DNA of 64,000 nt, from contig CAVXUW010000002.1 in NCBI GenBank assembly GCA_963765105.1, forward strand, positions 62,001-126,000, in the 5' to 3' direction. Positions 1 to 9,077 of the stretch are shown here, piece after piece. Source of the stretch: CALMEC01 sp963765105. Its GTDB lineage: Bacteria > Actinomycetota > Thermoleophilia > Miltoncostaeales > Miltoncostaeaceae. Position 1 is the first letter of the stretch; the number at the start of each line of letters is the position of its first letter. Below the pieces are notes generated by a model. It was not told the origin of the DNA. It did not search any database and was given only the letters and a program-made list of their open reading frames with translations. A program made the translations under genes and the position numbers.

Positions 1-1
1 G

Positions 2-2713
2 GGCGTGGTTTTGACCGCCGTCGGCGACGCCCCTCGGTGGTTGGATGTCGTAGCGGGTTCGCTCCCTGGGCCCTGCCGGCCCGAGCGCTGCGAGGTGGTC
101 CAGGTCGCTGGGGCGGAGACACCCGTCCGCGGGGTGGACGGCGCCCGCGTCGTTGTGGTGGGAACCGCGCGACTGCGCTCCAACCTTCCGTTCGGTGATC
201 TGGTGGGGGCGCGCTCCGCGCAGGGATCCTTCTCGGACACCCCGGTTCTTGTGGCGAGTGACCGTGAGGGGCTGTCAGCGCTGCCGGGTCTGTCGTTTGC
301 CTACCGCACCTACACCTGGTCGGCGGCGGTGTCCCAACGTCAGGCCCACCCCTGGTCCATCGATGCCCTGCTGGGTCGTCAGGCGCGGTTGGGGCAGCAG
401 CTGGCCGCCGCCGATGGTGGCTTTGGGCTCACCGCTCCCGAGGGCGCGTTGGTGGAGGCACGTGACGCCAGCCGACGGGCGGCCAGCCGCATTCAGCTGA
501 TCGGCGGAGTCGCCGCCGCTCTCGTTTTTGGCTTTGCGTTGCTCGCGGCCATGGCGCTCCGTGACGAACACGCCGAGGAGCGCGATCGCCTCGCACGTCG
601 CGGTGCCGGGCGGGGTCTACGGGCACTCTTCACGGCCGCGGAGCGGGCGTGGATGGCGCTGGTGGGCGTGGTGATCGGCTCCGCACTCGCCGTTGCCGTT
701 GTTTGGCTCATTGCTCGGCGAGCCGATGTGGATGCCGGTGAGGTGCTTCGACAGTCGCTTCTTTCCTCATCGGGGCTGATTCGTGCGGGGCTCGTGTGGG
801 TCGCGACGACGATGATTCTCGTGATCGCTCAACGCCCTCCTCCCCCGGAAGGGTCAGCGGGGCGTATTCATCTCGTCGACGTTGCCGCCGCGGGAGGCCT
901 CGCGGCAATCGCCCTGGCGGCGGCACGGGGAAGTACCGACCCCGATCGCCTGTCCGGTCGCGATTCCGACCCTCTGCTCATGGTGCTGCCGGTGGCGGCC
1001 GCACTTGTGGCGGGCATCGTCATTGCACGCCTGTTCGGTCCGCTCATGCGGCTCGTCGAACGGCGTGCCCGGCACGCGCGGATGTCGACGCGTCTTGCGC
1101 TCGTCGCATTGGCGCGCCGACCGGGCCGCTCGGCGCTCACCGCTGCGTTCTTGGTAATGGGCCTCGGCCTTGCCGTCTTCGCACAGACCTACCGGGCCAC
1201 GCTGCAACGCGGCAACACCGACCAGGCGACGTTTGTCGTGCCGCGCGACCTCACCATCACTCAGGGATCACGGCCGCGCCCGCCGGTTGCGGCGGACATC
1301 AACCTGCCGCCGGGCGCCACAGTCGAATCAATCCTGCGGCAGCCGGTATCCATTCGGGGGGCGAGCCTTCCGCAGAGCGCAACGCTTCTGGGGGTTCCCG
1401 CGTCCCGCCTCGGCGATGGATGGCGGGGAGACTTCTCCGATACCAGTGCCGAGGAGCTCACACGCCGTCTTGCCCCGGTCGCCGACACCCGCCTCACCGG
1501 CGTCGATCTTCCTGCCGCGGCCACATCGGTTCGGTTCCCGGCCCGGCAGATCTCGGGTCCCGCCGTCGACGTGCGCCTCGTCGTGCAGACCGCTGACGGC
1601 GCCACCGAAGCCCTGGTCCTTGCTCCCACCGGCAACGGCACGTTGGCCGGACCGATTGGCGACAGCGTGCGCGGTGGGCGCATCGTCGGGATCGAGGCGG
1701 TTCTCACGCCGGCGCAACAGATCAACGTTGGCCATTCCGAAGGCGAGGGCCGGGGCAGTGATTCGGTCGTGGGGACCATGGCACTCGGGCCGCTTGTGGC
1801 GGAGCCCGGCGGTGCGACCGTCGCCGACTGGTCGGGGTGGGATGGTCAGGGTGCAATGGCGATTGTGGCGCGAAACGGTCCGACCGTTGACGTTCGCTAC
1901 GTCCTCGGACGTGAGAAGCGGGCGCTCTTTCGCGCCGCACAACCGTGGGACAACGGGCCGCTTCCCGTCCTGGTCAGTGACGACCTCGCGCGCCAGGCCG
2001 GAGTGGGAAACGACATCACCTTCACGGTCGGTGGGGTCAACGTCACCGGCCGGATCATTGCCGATTCCCGCCAGTTTCCCACCATCTCCGACGGGCCCTT
2101 CGTGGTCGCCGATGTGGGTCGCCTCAGCCGACAGCTTCACCTGGCAAGCCCCGGCGTCGGGACCACCAACGAGTTGTGGGTCAGTGGTGGAGGGCGGGCG
2201 CTCGCGGCGGTGCGTGAACGGGCTCAGCGTGACCGGCTCGCGGTTGCGTCACGGAGCGACGTTGGCCAGCGCCTCGCCGCCGATCCCCTGGCTCGGGGGA
2301 TCCTCACCACGCTCATGGCCGCCGCGCTCATCGCGGTCGCATTGGGGGCTATCGCCCTGGTGCTTGCCATGGTGAGCGACCTGCGTGACGAGCGGCGATA
2401 CACCGCCGACCTGTCATTGCAGGGTGTATCCACCGGCACGCTCCGTTCTCACATGTGGCAGCGCGGCGCGCTCATTGTCGCGACCGGAATCGCCGGCGGG
2501 CTCATTCTGGGGACGATTCTCTCCACACTCGTGGTCCGGCTGGTGCGTGTTGCGGCGGATACCCGCACGCCCGTGCCGCCCCTGGCGTATGCGGCGGGGT
2601 GGCCCACCATCCTCGTCGGGCTGATCGCGTTCTCGGTCATCGCGGCCGGCGCGGTGACGTTCGTGACGCGCGCACCCGCGGCACTTCGATCACCGCGGAA
2701 CTACACGTCATGA
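2..2713 (+). CDS. FtsX-like ABC transporter permease (5' end outside window)
   Basis: Membrane component of an ABC exporter or lipoprotein-release type system. The frame is already open at the window edge, so the N-terminus is missing; a GTG at 5 is only the first possible start inside the window. More than 900 residues are visible. Hydrophobic segments lie near residues 160-185, 215-240, 258-275, 290-307, 325-347 and 378-395. A large extracytoplasmic stretch of about 370 residues follows, then three more segments in the last 150 residues. This is the arrangement of long permeases with two FtsX units. The stop overlaps the ATPase start in an ATGA (2710-2713), so the two are translationally coupled. 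Substrate cannot be told from sequence. Confidence 0.85.
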   Translation, partial: GVVLTAVGDAPRWLDVVAGSLPGPCRPERCEVVQVAGAETPVRGVDGARVVVVGTARLRSNLPFGDLVGARSAQGSFSDTPVLVASDREGLSALPGLSFAYRTYTWSAAVSQRQAHPWSIDALLGRQARLGQQLAAADGGFGLTAPEGALVEARDASRRAASRIQLIGGVAAALVFGFALLAAMALRDEHAEERDRLARRGAGRGLRALFTAAERAWMALVGVVIGSALAVAVVWLIARRADVDAGEVLRQSLLSSSGLIRAGLVWVATTMILVIAQRPPPPEGSAGRIHLVDVAAAGGLAAIALAAARGSTDPDRLSGRDSDPLLMVLPVAAALVAGIVIARLFGPLMRLVERRARHARMSTRLALVALARRPGRSALTAAFLVMGLGLAVFAQTYRATLQRGNTDQATFVVPRDLTITQGSRPRPPVAADINLPPGATVESILRQPVSIRGASLPQSATLLGVPASRLGDGWRGDFSDTSAEELTRRLAPVADTRLTGVDLPAAATSVRFPARQISGPAVDVRLVVQTADGATEALVLAPTGNGTLAGPIGDSVRGGRIVGIEAVLTPAQQINVGHSEGEGRGSDSVVGTMALGPLVAEPGGATVADWSGWDGQGAMAIVARNGPTVDVRYVLGREKRALFRAAQPWDNGPLPVLVSDDLARQAGVGNDITFTVGGVNVTGRIIADSRQFPTISDGPFVVADVGRLSRQLHLASPGVGTTNELWVSGGGRALAAVRERAQRDRLAVASRSDVGQRLAADPLARGILTTLMAAALIAVALGAIALVLAMVSDLRDERRYTADLSLQGVSTGTLRSHMWQRGALIVATGIAGGLILGTILSTLVVRLVRVAADTRTPVPPLAYAAGWPTILVGLIAFSVIAAGAVTFVTRAPAALRSPRNYTS

Positions 2714-4230
2714 ACGACGCCGTCTCGGTCACCAACGTGTTTCGGATCTATCAAACGGCCGATGGTGATGCGCCCGCTTTGCAGGGGGTGACGCTCACCG
2801 TCGCGCCGGGAGAGCTCGTGGCCATCATCGGTCCAAGCGGATCGGGAAAGAGCACTCTCTTGCGTATCATCGCCGGCGACGAGAAACCCGACGCGGGACA
2901 AGCGGTGGTGTTGGGACGCGCGCTACGGACGCTGGTGCCGGCGGCGCTCGCATCCTTCCGGGCGCATGAGCTCGGCGTCATCGATCAGTACGCCGAGCGG
3001 ACCATCGCGCCCGATGCGACGAGTCGCGACGCCATCGCGCTTCAACTGCAACTTCTCGGCACGGACCGCGCGACCGCCCTCGAGAGGGCCGATGACTTGC
3101 TCGCGCGGATCGGGCTCGCACCCCACGCTGCACAACGGGTGCGTGAGCTGTCGGGCGGGCAGCGTCAACGTGTTGCCGTCGCGGCGGCCATCGCACACCG
3201 CCCGAAGCTGCTGTTGGCCGATGAGCCCACCGGTGAGCTCGATTCCGCGTCCGCCGCCGCGGTCCACGCCCTCATCGCCCAGCTCGTTCGCCACGAGGGA
3301 GCGACCGCAATCCTCGTGTCGCACGATCCGGCGGTTGGGAGGTTCGCGGATCGAGTTCTCACGATCGCTGACGGTCGGCTGGCAGTCGAGCAGAGCGCCG
3401 CCGGCACATCGCTCGTGGTGAGCACATCGGGTTGGGTACAGCTCCCGGAGAGCGTGCGTCGCGACTCCGGAGTGGCGCAGCGGGTGACGGTGGATCGCGC
3501 GAATGGCGGCATCGTCCTGCGTGGCGACGCGCCGCATCTGTCCACCACATTCCCGGCACCCCCAACCACCCCCAACGCGGGTCCCGAACGCTCGGTGATC
3601 GCCGAACTAGAAGCCGTAACGGTTCGGTACGGGCCGGAGATGCCCCCCGCGCTGAATGCGTTAACCGCGTGCTTCTCCGCGGGGACGCTCACCGCCGTTA
3701 CCGGTCCGTCCGGCTCTGGCAAGACGACTCTCGTCAATGTTCTGTGCGGCCGCGTGCGCCCTTCTGATGGCATTTGTCGCGTCACCGGGATTGATCTGGA
3801 CACCCTCGATGACGATGGCCTCGCCGACCTGCGCCGACGGGTCATCGCCGTGGTCGAACAGGACATCGGGCTCGTCCCGTTCCTCACAATTCGCGAGAAC
3901 ATTGCGTTCGGGCTGGCCCTCCGTGGGCGTGACGACGACGCCCTGGACGACCTCATGAAACGCCTTGGGATTGCACATCGCGCCGATCAACGAGTGGAAC
4001 GCCTCTCGGCCGGTGAGCGTCAACGCGTGGCGTTGGCACGGGCGCTCGCAGTCAGCCCCCGACTGCTCATCATCGATGAACCCACCTCACGTCTCGATCG
4101 GGCGAACGCCGACGCCATTGTCGAGATCATCGCCGGCATCGTCGGTGATGGTCCATGCGTCGTGTGTGCCACCCACGACCCCGCGCTGATTTCCCAGGCT
4201 GGTCGTCACCTCGACCTTGCGGCCAGTTAG
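2710..4230 (+). CDS. Tandem (double) ABC ATPase, MacB/LolD type, partner of the FtsX permease
   Basis: Energises the upstream permease. The 506-residue protein carries two complete nucleotide-binding domains. Domain 1 has Walker A GPSGSGKST (41-49), signature LSGGQ (147-151) and Walker B LLLADEPTGE (D171/E172). Domain 2 has Walker A GPSGSGKTT (332-340), a variant signature LSAGE (432-436) and Walker B LLIIDEPTS (D456). A linker of about 60 residues separates them. The ATG at 2710 overlaps the permease stop and starts exactly at domain 1; the frame is open further upstream but that part is antisense-like filler. FtsX-type ATPases are normally single-domain homodimers, so a fused pair in which only one signature is degenerate suggests one strong and one weak ATP site. 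Confidence 0.88.
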   Translation: MNDAVSVTNVFRIYQTADGDAPALQGVTLTVAPGELVAIIGPSGSGKSTLLRIIAGDEKPDAGQAVVLGRALRTLVPAALASFRAHELGVIDQYAERTIAPDATSRDAIALQLQLLGTDRATALERADDLLARIGLAPHAAQRVRELSGGQRQRVAVAAAIAHRPKLLLADEPTGELDSASAAAVHALIAQLVRHEGATAILVSHDPAVGRFADRVLTIADGRLAVEQSAAGTSLVVSTSGWVQLPESVRRDSGVAQRVTVDRANGGIVLRGDAPHLSTTFPAPPTTPNAGPERSVIAELEAVTVRYGPEMPPALNALTACFSAGTLTAVTGPSGSGKTTLVNVLCGRVRPSDGICRVTGIDLDTLDDDGLADLRRRVIAVVEQDIGLVPFLTIRENIAFGLALRGRDDDALDDLMKRLGIAHRADQRVERLSAGERQRVALARALAVSPRLLIIDEPTSRLDRANADAIVEIIAGIVGDGPCVVCATHDPALISQAGRHLDLAAS

Positions 4231-4286
4231 TGCGTCCCCGATCGAGCCCCATCATTTGTCCTCGAAGCACGGGAGTGGACCGCCCT

Positions 4287-5183
4287 CTACCAGTGCGGAG
4301 CGGTTCGCCGCAGCACGGCCAGCGCCGCTTCGCGTCGCGGAGATGCCGTACCGGTCTTCCACGCGATGAAGATCTCGTTCGTCGGCGCATTTCTGGGCCG
4401 GGCGATCTCGATGAGCTCCCGTCGCGCAAGTTGCTGCTCGCAGAGATACCGCGGCACGGCCGCAATACCGGCACCCGCCAGAGCGACGGCAACCACTGAT
4501 CGTAGGTCCGGAACCAGTACTGCCGGTTCGGGAACGTCGGCTCCGAACACTTCGCGGTAGTAGCGCTCGGTCACGGGAAGTTCCTCCGAGTAGGCGATGA
4601 GTGGCACATCGGCGAGTGAGGTGACATCGACGCCGCCGCGATCACCGCCAACTATTGCTGCGGCCCAACGTGGAACACCGACAAGGACGAATGTCTCGTG
4701 GGCGAGCGATTCATACTCGACGCCGCGTCGCCGGACACGCCGAGTCGCGACGGCGAGATCCAAGGAGCCGTCGCTGACGCTCGTGATCAGGTCGTCCGGC
4801 AATCCGAATCGCACGCGCAATCCGATCCGTTGCTCACAGAGCACTGCGAGTGCGGGCAGTACCTTTGCGTTGAGGAACTCGGCCGGACCGCCAAGGTAAA
4901 CGTATCCCGCAGGAGCGGGTCCACCGGCGCGGGCGGTCGCGACATGCGTTGTCACGGCGTCGAGGTGAGATGCGACTCCGCGCGCGAGGTCATGAGCCGC
5001 CTGGGTTGGGACTGTGCCGCGCGGGGTCCGCGTGAACAGCACGCGGCCCAACTGGGCCTCGAGCGCTTTGATGTGACCCGAGACGGCCGGTTGGGTCAGG
5101 TTGAGCGACGGAGCGGCCTTTGTAATTGACGCTGCGCGATAGACGCCAATGAAACTCCGCAGGAGTTCGAGTTCTGAGGCCAT
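4287..5183 (-). CDS. LysR-family transcriptional regulator
   Basis: DNA-binding regulator, 298 residues, the usual length for the family. The N-terminal helix-turn-helix (about residues 3-62) contains the typical SITKAAPSLNLTQPAVSGHIKAL-like pattern (leading ASITKAA, then LTQPAVSGHI). The rest is a periplasmic-binding-protein-like effector domain. I start it at the ATG at 5183, where the family motif begins; the open frame upstream (to 5696) lies opposite the DJ-1 gene and is not convincing. It is transcribed away from the DJ-1/PfpI gene with 114 bp between them. LysR regulators commonly control the divergent neighbour, so control of the DJ-1/aldo-keto reductase pair is a reasonable inference. 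Confidence 0.9.
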   Translation of the reverse strand: MASELELLRSFIGVYRAASITKAAPSLNLTQPAVSGHIKALEAQLGRVLFTRTPRGTVPTQAAHDLARGVASHLDAVTTHVATARAGGPAPAGYVYLGGPAEFLNAKVLPALAVLCEQRIGLRVRFGLPDDLITSVSDGSLDLAVATRRVRRRGVEYESLAHETFVLVGVPRWAAAIVGGDRGGVDVTSLADVPLIAYSEELPVTERYYREVFGADVPEPAVLVPDLRSVVAVALAGAGIAAVPRYLCEQQLARRELIEIARPRNAPTNEIFIAWKTGTASPRREAALAVLRRTAPHW

Positions 5184-5297
5184 AACGCAGTTTATCGTCA
5201 TACCGCACATACCTGAATTGAATATGGTCCGGTGGCGACCTACCGTGACTGATGACGCGACCGGACCACTGCGGTCGCCAGAGACAGAAGGAGTGAC

Positions 5298-5996
5298 ATG
5301 ACGACCCCCAAAGTCCTGTTCGTTCTCACCAGCCAGGACACGCTCGGTGACACGGGAACACCAACGGGCTGGTACCTCCCCGAGGTCTCCCACCCATACG
5401 CCGTCTTCACCACAGCCGGCTATGAGATCGACTTCGTGAGCCCCAGGGGAGGCGAGCCCCCGATGGACGGTGGCGACTCGCCCGATCCCATCAGTGCGGA
5501 ATTCCTCGCCGACGACGCGACACGCGATCGGCTGCGGACCACCCTCACGCCGGATGAGGTGTCGCCGCAGGACTACGTCGCTATCTTCTACGCCGGTGGC
5601 CACGGAGCGATGTGGGACTTCCCCGACAACGTGCGCCTCGCGCAGATTGCGGCGGCCATCTACGACGCAGACGGCGTGGTGGGTGCGGTATGCCATGGAC
5701 CGGCGGGCCTCGTGAACATCACACTGTCCGACGGGAGTTCACTCGTCGACGGCAAAGAGGTCTCGACGTTTACCAACGAGGAAGAAGCTGCGGTCGGGCG
5801 CACCAACATCGTCCCGTTCCTGCTCGAGAGCCGCCTCGCCGAGCGTGGAGCGCGAATCACCAAGACCGCGAACTTCGTGGAACACACCGCCGAAAGCGGC
5901 CGACTCGTCACGGGACAGAACCCGGCATCGGCAACCGCGGTGGCCGAGGCGATGGTCCGTGTGCTGCGAGCCGCCCCGGCACCGATCACCGGTTAA
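5298..5996 (+). CDS. DJ-1/PfpI family protein (Hsp31/glyoxalase III-like)
   Basis: Class I glutamine-amidotransferase-fold protein of the DJ-1 superfamily, 232 residues. It has the nucleophile elbow AVCHGP (C132, H133) and the GGHG motif upstream that lines the active site. Long Hsp31-type members act as glutathione-independent glyoxalases or deglycases; which activity applies here cannot be read from sequence. The ATG at 5298 follows a good ribosome site (aaggag at 5288-5293). It is divergent from the LysR gene and is followed 38 bp later by an aldo-keto reductase, suggesting a small reactive-carbonyl detoxification operon. Confidence 0.85.
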   Translation: MTTPKVLFVLTSQDTLGDTGTPTGWYLPEVSHPYAVFTTAGYEIDFVSPRGGEPPMDGGDSPDPISAEFLADDATRDRLRTTLTPDEVSPQDYVAIFYAGGHGAMWDFPDNVRLAQIAAAIYDADGVVGAVCHGPAGLVNITLSDGSSLVDGKEVSTFTNEEEAAVGRTNIVPFLLESRLAERGARITKTANFVEHTAESGRLVTGQNPASATAVAEAMVRVLRAAPAPITG

Positions 5997-6034
5997 GCTC
6001 CGTTTCTCACCGCGACGAGGGTACGCTGAAACGG

Positions 6035-7027
6035 ATGAACCATCGAATACTCGGAAAGGACGGCCCCGTCGTTTCGGCCATCGGGCTTGGGGCGATGGGC
6101 TTCTCCGGAACCTACGGCGAGGCTGACGACCAGGAGTCCATCACCACCATCCGTCGTGCCCTTGACCTCGGCGTCGCGTTCATCGATACCGCCGATGTCT
6201 ACGGCGCCGGCCACAACGAGGAGCTCGTCGGCAAAGCCATCGCCGGACGGCGGGACGAGGTCGTCCTCGCGACGAAGTTCGGTTTCGTGTCGAGCCCCGC
6301 ATCGGATGAACCTCAGATCGACGGCAGCCCCGCGCACATCGCGGAGGCGATCGATGCGAGCCTGCGTCGCCTCAACGTCGATCACATCGACCTGTACTAC
6401 CTTCACCGGGTCGATCCCAACGTCCCGATCGAGGAGACCGTAGGGGCCATGGCGCAGCTGGTGAGCGCCGGCAAGGTGCGGCACCTCGGGCTCTCGGAGG
6501 TTGGTCCCAAGATACTGCGGCGCGCCCACGCGGTGCATCCCATCGCCGCTGTTCAAAGTGAGTACGCGCTGTGGACCCGTGAGCTGGAGCAGGAGCTCAT
6601 GCCGACGCTGCGCGAGCTGGGCGTCGGGCTCGTGGCCTTCAGCCCGCTTGGCCGCGGGATGCTGGCGGGCACGGTGCGAAGCGCATCAGATCTGCCGGAG
6701 GGTGACCTGCGTCGCATCTTCCCGCGATTTCAGGGCGACAACCTTGACCGCAACGCGGTCATTGCCAGCACAGTGGTTGAGATCGCCGAGGCCCGTGGTG
6801 TCAGCGCCGCTCAAGTGGCGCTTGCCTGGGTTCTGCACCAGGGCCCGGACATCGTGCCGATTCCTGGAACCCGCCGCGTCGCCAACCTGGAATCCAACGC
6901 TGCCGCTGTCGATCTTGTCCTGTCGGCCGCAGAGCTCAACGCCCTTGCGGCGGCCATGCCCGCCGATGCGGTCTCGGGTGACCGCTACCCGGACTCCTTG
7001 CGACGCCTCGCCGACCAGGGGCGCTGA
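6035..7027 (+). CDS. Aldo-keto reductase
   Basis: NADPH-dependent oxidoreductase with the (alpha/beta)8 barrel, 330 residues, close to the YakC/AKR13 group. The catalytic tetrad is visible: D51 and Y56 in IDTADVYG, K81 in ATKFG and H124 in YYLHRVDP. The C-terminal cofactor-binding segment reads IVPIPGTRRVANLESN, which is characteristic. It probably reduces aldehydes or ketones in the cytosol, which fits the DJ-1-type gene upstream. The stop (7025-7027) lies inside the proposed CTG start of the next gene. Confidence 0.92.
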   Translation: MNHRILGKDGPVVSAIGLGAMGFSGTYGEADDQESITTIRRALDLGVAFIDTADVYGAGHNEELVGKAIAGRRDEVVLATKFGFVSSPASDEPQIDGSPAHIAEAIDASLRRLNVDHIDLYYLHRVDPNVPIEETVGAMAQLVSAGKVRHLGLSEVGPKILRRAHAVHPIAAVQSEYALWTRELEQELMPTLRELGVGLVAFSPLGRGMLAGTVRSASDLPEGDLRRIFPRFQGDNLDRNAVIASTVVEIAEARGVSAAQVALAWVLHQGPDIVPIPGTRRVANLESNAAAVDLVLSAAELNALAAAMPADAVSGDRYPDSLRRLADQGR

Positions 7028-7443
7028 TCATCCGACGAGCGCTCCCTGCGATCGCTGCGGCCGCCCTCGTCGGTGGCGGCATCGGCGCGGCGATCACCGC
7101 GGTGGCGCGTACCGGCACGAGTGGCGATCGATCGGTGGCGCCCTCGCGTGTGACAATCCCGGCGCAGCCGGTACCCAGTGGTGAGGTTCAGGTGGTAACC
7201 GAGACGGTGCGCCTCAGATCAGGCTTCACGTCGCGTCATCGGCATGGTGGGCTCACTGTCAACTTTGTCCGTTCCGGTCAGGTGGAGATCACCGACCTCG
7301 CCGGTGTGCGCCGTTACGGCCCTGGCCAGACGTTTGCCGAACCCGGGGGACGTGTCCATACCCTTCGAGTCATCGATGCCGTGCGTATGGATGTGGTGAG
7401 GTTGCTCCCACCAGGGGCTGAGGCGACGACGGACGTAGCCTAG
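7024..7443 (+). CDS. Exported or membrane-anchored cupin-like protein
   Basis: Small beta-barrel (cupin) protein. The recognisable core contains SRHRHGG (metal-binding histidines), NFVRSG, and a second conserved stretch GPGQTFAEPGGRVHTLR. The first conventional start is GTG at 7102, giving 113 residues. The frame is open further upstream, and from CTG at 7024 it would encode a charged tip (IIRRA) and then about 20 hydrophobic residues rich in Ala and Gly, which is what a signal peptide or anchor looks like. That CTG overlaps the stop of the aldo-keto reductase (CTGA) and has an AGGGG two to six bases upstream. I therefore favour 7024, with 7102 as the conservative alternative. Ligand unknown. 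Confidence 0.6.
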   Translation: MIIRRALPAIAAAALVGGGIGAAITAVARTGTSGDRSVAPSRVTIPAQPVPSGEVQVVTETVRLRSGFTSRHRHGGLTVNFVRSGQVEITDLAGVRRYGPGQTFAEPGGRVHTLRVIDAVRMDVVRLLPPGAEATTDVA

Positions 7444-7492
7444 CGACGCACAACGGCGTCCGCCGCGCGGCTTCTCTCGTCGCTTCAGGAGT

Positions 7493-7712
7493 CGCGTGCG
7501 ACGAGGTCGAGGCGGCCACAGTGGAGACACCGGTACGCCTCCACCGCCAGGCGCGTTCGGCCGAAGCGGCGGGCACGGCCAAACAGGCCTCTCTTGAGCT
7601 GGCCTTCCACCCGGCGCGAATGCCCCGCGAGCCCTCGCCCCGATCGTCGAGAAACCCGGGTTCGACGGCCTCTCACATGCACGGCACTTCGTTGGTGTGT
7701 CACCACTGCCGT
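7493..7712 (-). pseudogene. Frameshifted small double zinc-ribbon protein (DUF6487-like)
   Basis: No single frame codes a sensible protein, but three frames joined do. The first gives KCRACERPSNPG, with a CxxC. A second continues FLDDRGEGSRGIRAGW. A third ends with GRTRLAVEAYRC then LHCGRLDLVARDS, with a second CxxC. Together they resemble a small soluble protein of about 70 residues with one zinc site made of two CxxC pairs. Two frameshifts are needed, so this is either a decayed gene or a place with two indel errors in the assembly. The family name is my recollection of the pattern, not a search result. Confidence 0.4.
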
Positions 7713-7789
7713 TGCCGGCCCCAGGGATTGTCACTCTCCGTCGGTCGATTCGGTGAATCCTCGAACGGGTGCGCATCCGAGACGCAGCG

Positions 7790-7803
7790 CGAACACCTGT
7801 TCG
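7790..7803 (+). promoter_or_regulatory. LexA/SOS box in front of dinB
   Basis: The sequence CGAACACCTGTTCG has perfectly matching outer arms (CGAAC/GTTCG) and fits the Gram-positive and actinobacterial LexA consensus CGAACrnryGTTCG. It sits one base upstream of a -10-like TACACT (7805-7810). That hexamer is followed six bases later by the dinB GTG (7817), so the transcript is probably leaderless and LexA would cover the promoter. Confidence 0.85.
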
Positions 7804-7816
7804 CTACACTCAGCAC

Positions 7817-9058
7817 GTGGATCAACCGTCGATCCTTCACGCCGATCTCGATGCCTTCTACGCATCCGTCGAGCAGCTTCTGCACCCGGAGCTTCGCGGT
7901 CGCCCGATGGCCGTTGGCGGCTCGGTGGTGTTGGCGGCCTCATATGAGGCGAAGCAATTCGGCGTCAGCGGAGGGATGCCCGGGCGGCGTGCGAAGGAGC
8001 TCTGTCCCGAACTGGTTTTCGTCACCGGGAGCTTTGCCAAGTACCAGACCATTGGCGACCAGGTGATGGCCATTCTCGGTGACTTCACGCCGGTGATTCA
8101 GCGGGTCTCCATCGACGAGGCGTTCCTCGATGTCGGGGGCTCACGGCGACTGTTTGGCTCTCCCGCGGAGATCGCGGCCACGATCCGCCGGCGCGTGCGC
8201 GATGAGGTGGGACTCCCCATCTCGGTCGGTGGCGCACGCACGAAACACCTCGCAAAAATCGCCTCGCAGGTCGCGAAGCCGGACGGCCTGGTGATCGTTG
8301 ACCCGGCTCGTGAACGTGAGTTCCTCGACCCACTGCCGGTGCGTCTGGTGTGGGGGGTGGGGCCGGTCACCGAGGCTCGCCTGGCGGGGCAAGGCATCAC
8401 GACCATCGGCCAGTTGTCGCGTTCGCAACCCGACACGCTCGCGAGACTGCTCGGCGGCACTCAGGGGACCAAGCTCCGATCCCTTGCCAACAACGACGAC
8501 TGGCGCACCGTGCAGACGTCCGGGGGAGCGAAGTCTGTGGGCGCCCAATCCGCGTTTCCGCGCACTGCACCCACCCCCGCCCTGCTCGCCGAGGTGCTCG
8601 GTCACCTGGCCGACCGCGTCGCCAGCCGATTGCGATCGGGCGGGCGAGCGGGCCGAACGGTGACGGTGCGCGTGCGGTTCACCGGCCTTCGCGCCGTCAC
8701 GCGGTCACTGACGCTTTCCGAGCCCATCGCGTCGACGCTGACACTGCGTGAGATCGCCGAGTCGCTCGTCCTGCAGGCGTTGGCCGATCACCCGACGGAT
8801 CGTGAGGTGACCCTCCTCGCCATTGCCGTCGCGCAACTTGATGAGGCGCCCGACGTTCAACTCGAACTGGTGCCGAGCGACGACGATGCCCAGCGTCAGA
8901 GTTCGCCGTCCGGCGCCGCCCGTCTGGCCGTCGATGCGTCGATGGACGCGGTACGACGTCGATTCGGTCGCACTGCAGTGGGCTATGCCACCCCGGCACT
9001 CTCCGACCGGGGCGACGTCCCGGATGAGTTTCGCGAGCTCGCGGAACGGGATCTGTGA
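7817..9058 (+). CDS. dinB: DNA polymerase IV (Y-family translesion polymerase)
   Basis: Error-prone polymerase that copies past DNA lesions. The 413-residue protein has the catalytic acidic motif HADLDAFYASVEQ (D10, with steric-gate aromatics at 14-15) and SIDEAFLD (D100/E101). These are followed by the thumb motif KHLAKIAS and a little-finger domain. The GTG at 7817 is chosen because the family motif begins there; there is no Shine-Dalgarno, but a -10-like TACACT lies 6 bases upstream, as expected for a leaderless message. The upstream SOS box makes DNA-damage induction very likely. Confidence 0.93.
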   Translation: MDQPSILHADLDAFYASVEQLLHPELRGRPMAVGGSVVLAASYEAKQFGVSGGMPGRRAKELCPELVFVTGSFAKYQTIGDQVMAILGDFTPVIQRVSIDEAFLDVGGSRRLFGSPAEIAATIRRRVRDEVGLPISVGGARTKHLAKIASQVAKPDGLVIVDPAREREFLDPLPVRLVWGVGPVTEARLAGQGITTIGQLSRSQPDTLARLLGGTQGTKLRSLANNDDWRTVQTSGGAKSVGAQSAFPRTAPTPALLAEVLGHLADRVASRLRSGGRAGRTVTVRVRFTGLRAVTRSLTLSEPIASTLTLREIAESLVLQALADHPTDREVTLLAIAVAQLDEAPDVQLELVPSDDDAQRQSSPSGAARLAVDASMDAVRRRFGRTAVGYATPALSDRGDVPDEFRELAERDL

Positions 9059-9077
9059 TCGCCACCGGCGGGCGACG

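Noticed and set aside
4287..5696. LysR gene extended to a 469-residue protein
   Set aside because: The first 171 codons lie opposite the DJ-1 gene and do not look like protein; the family motif begins at the ATG at 5183.
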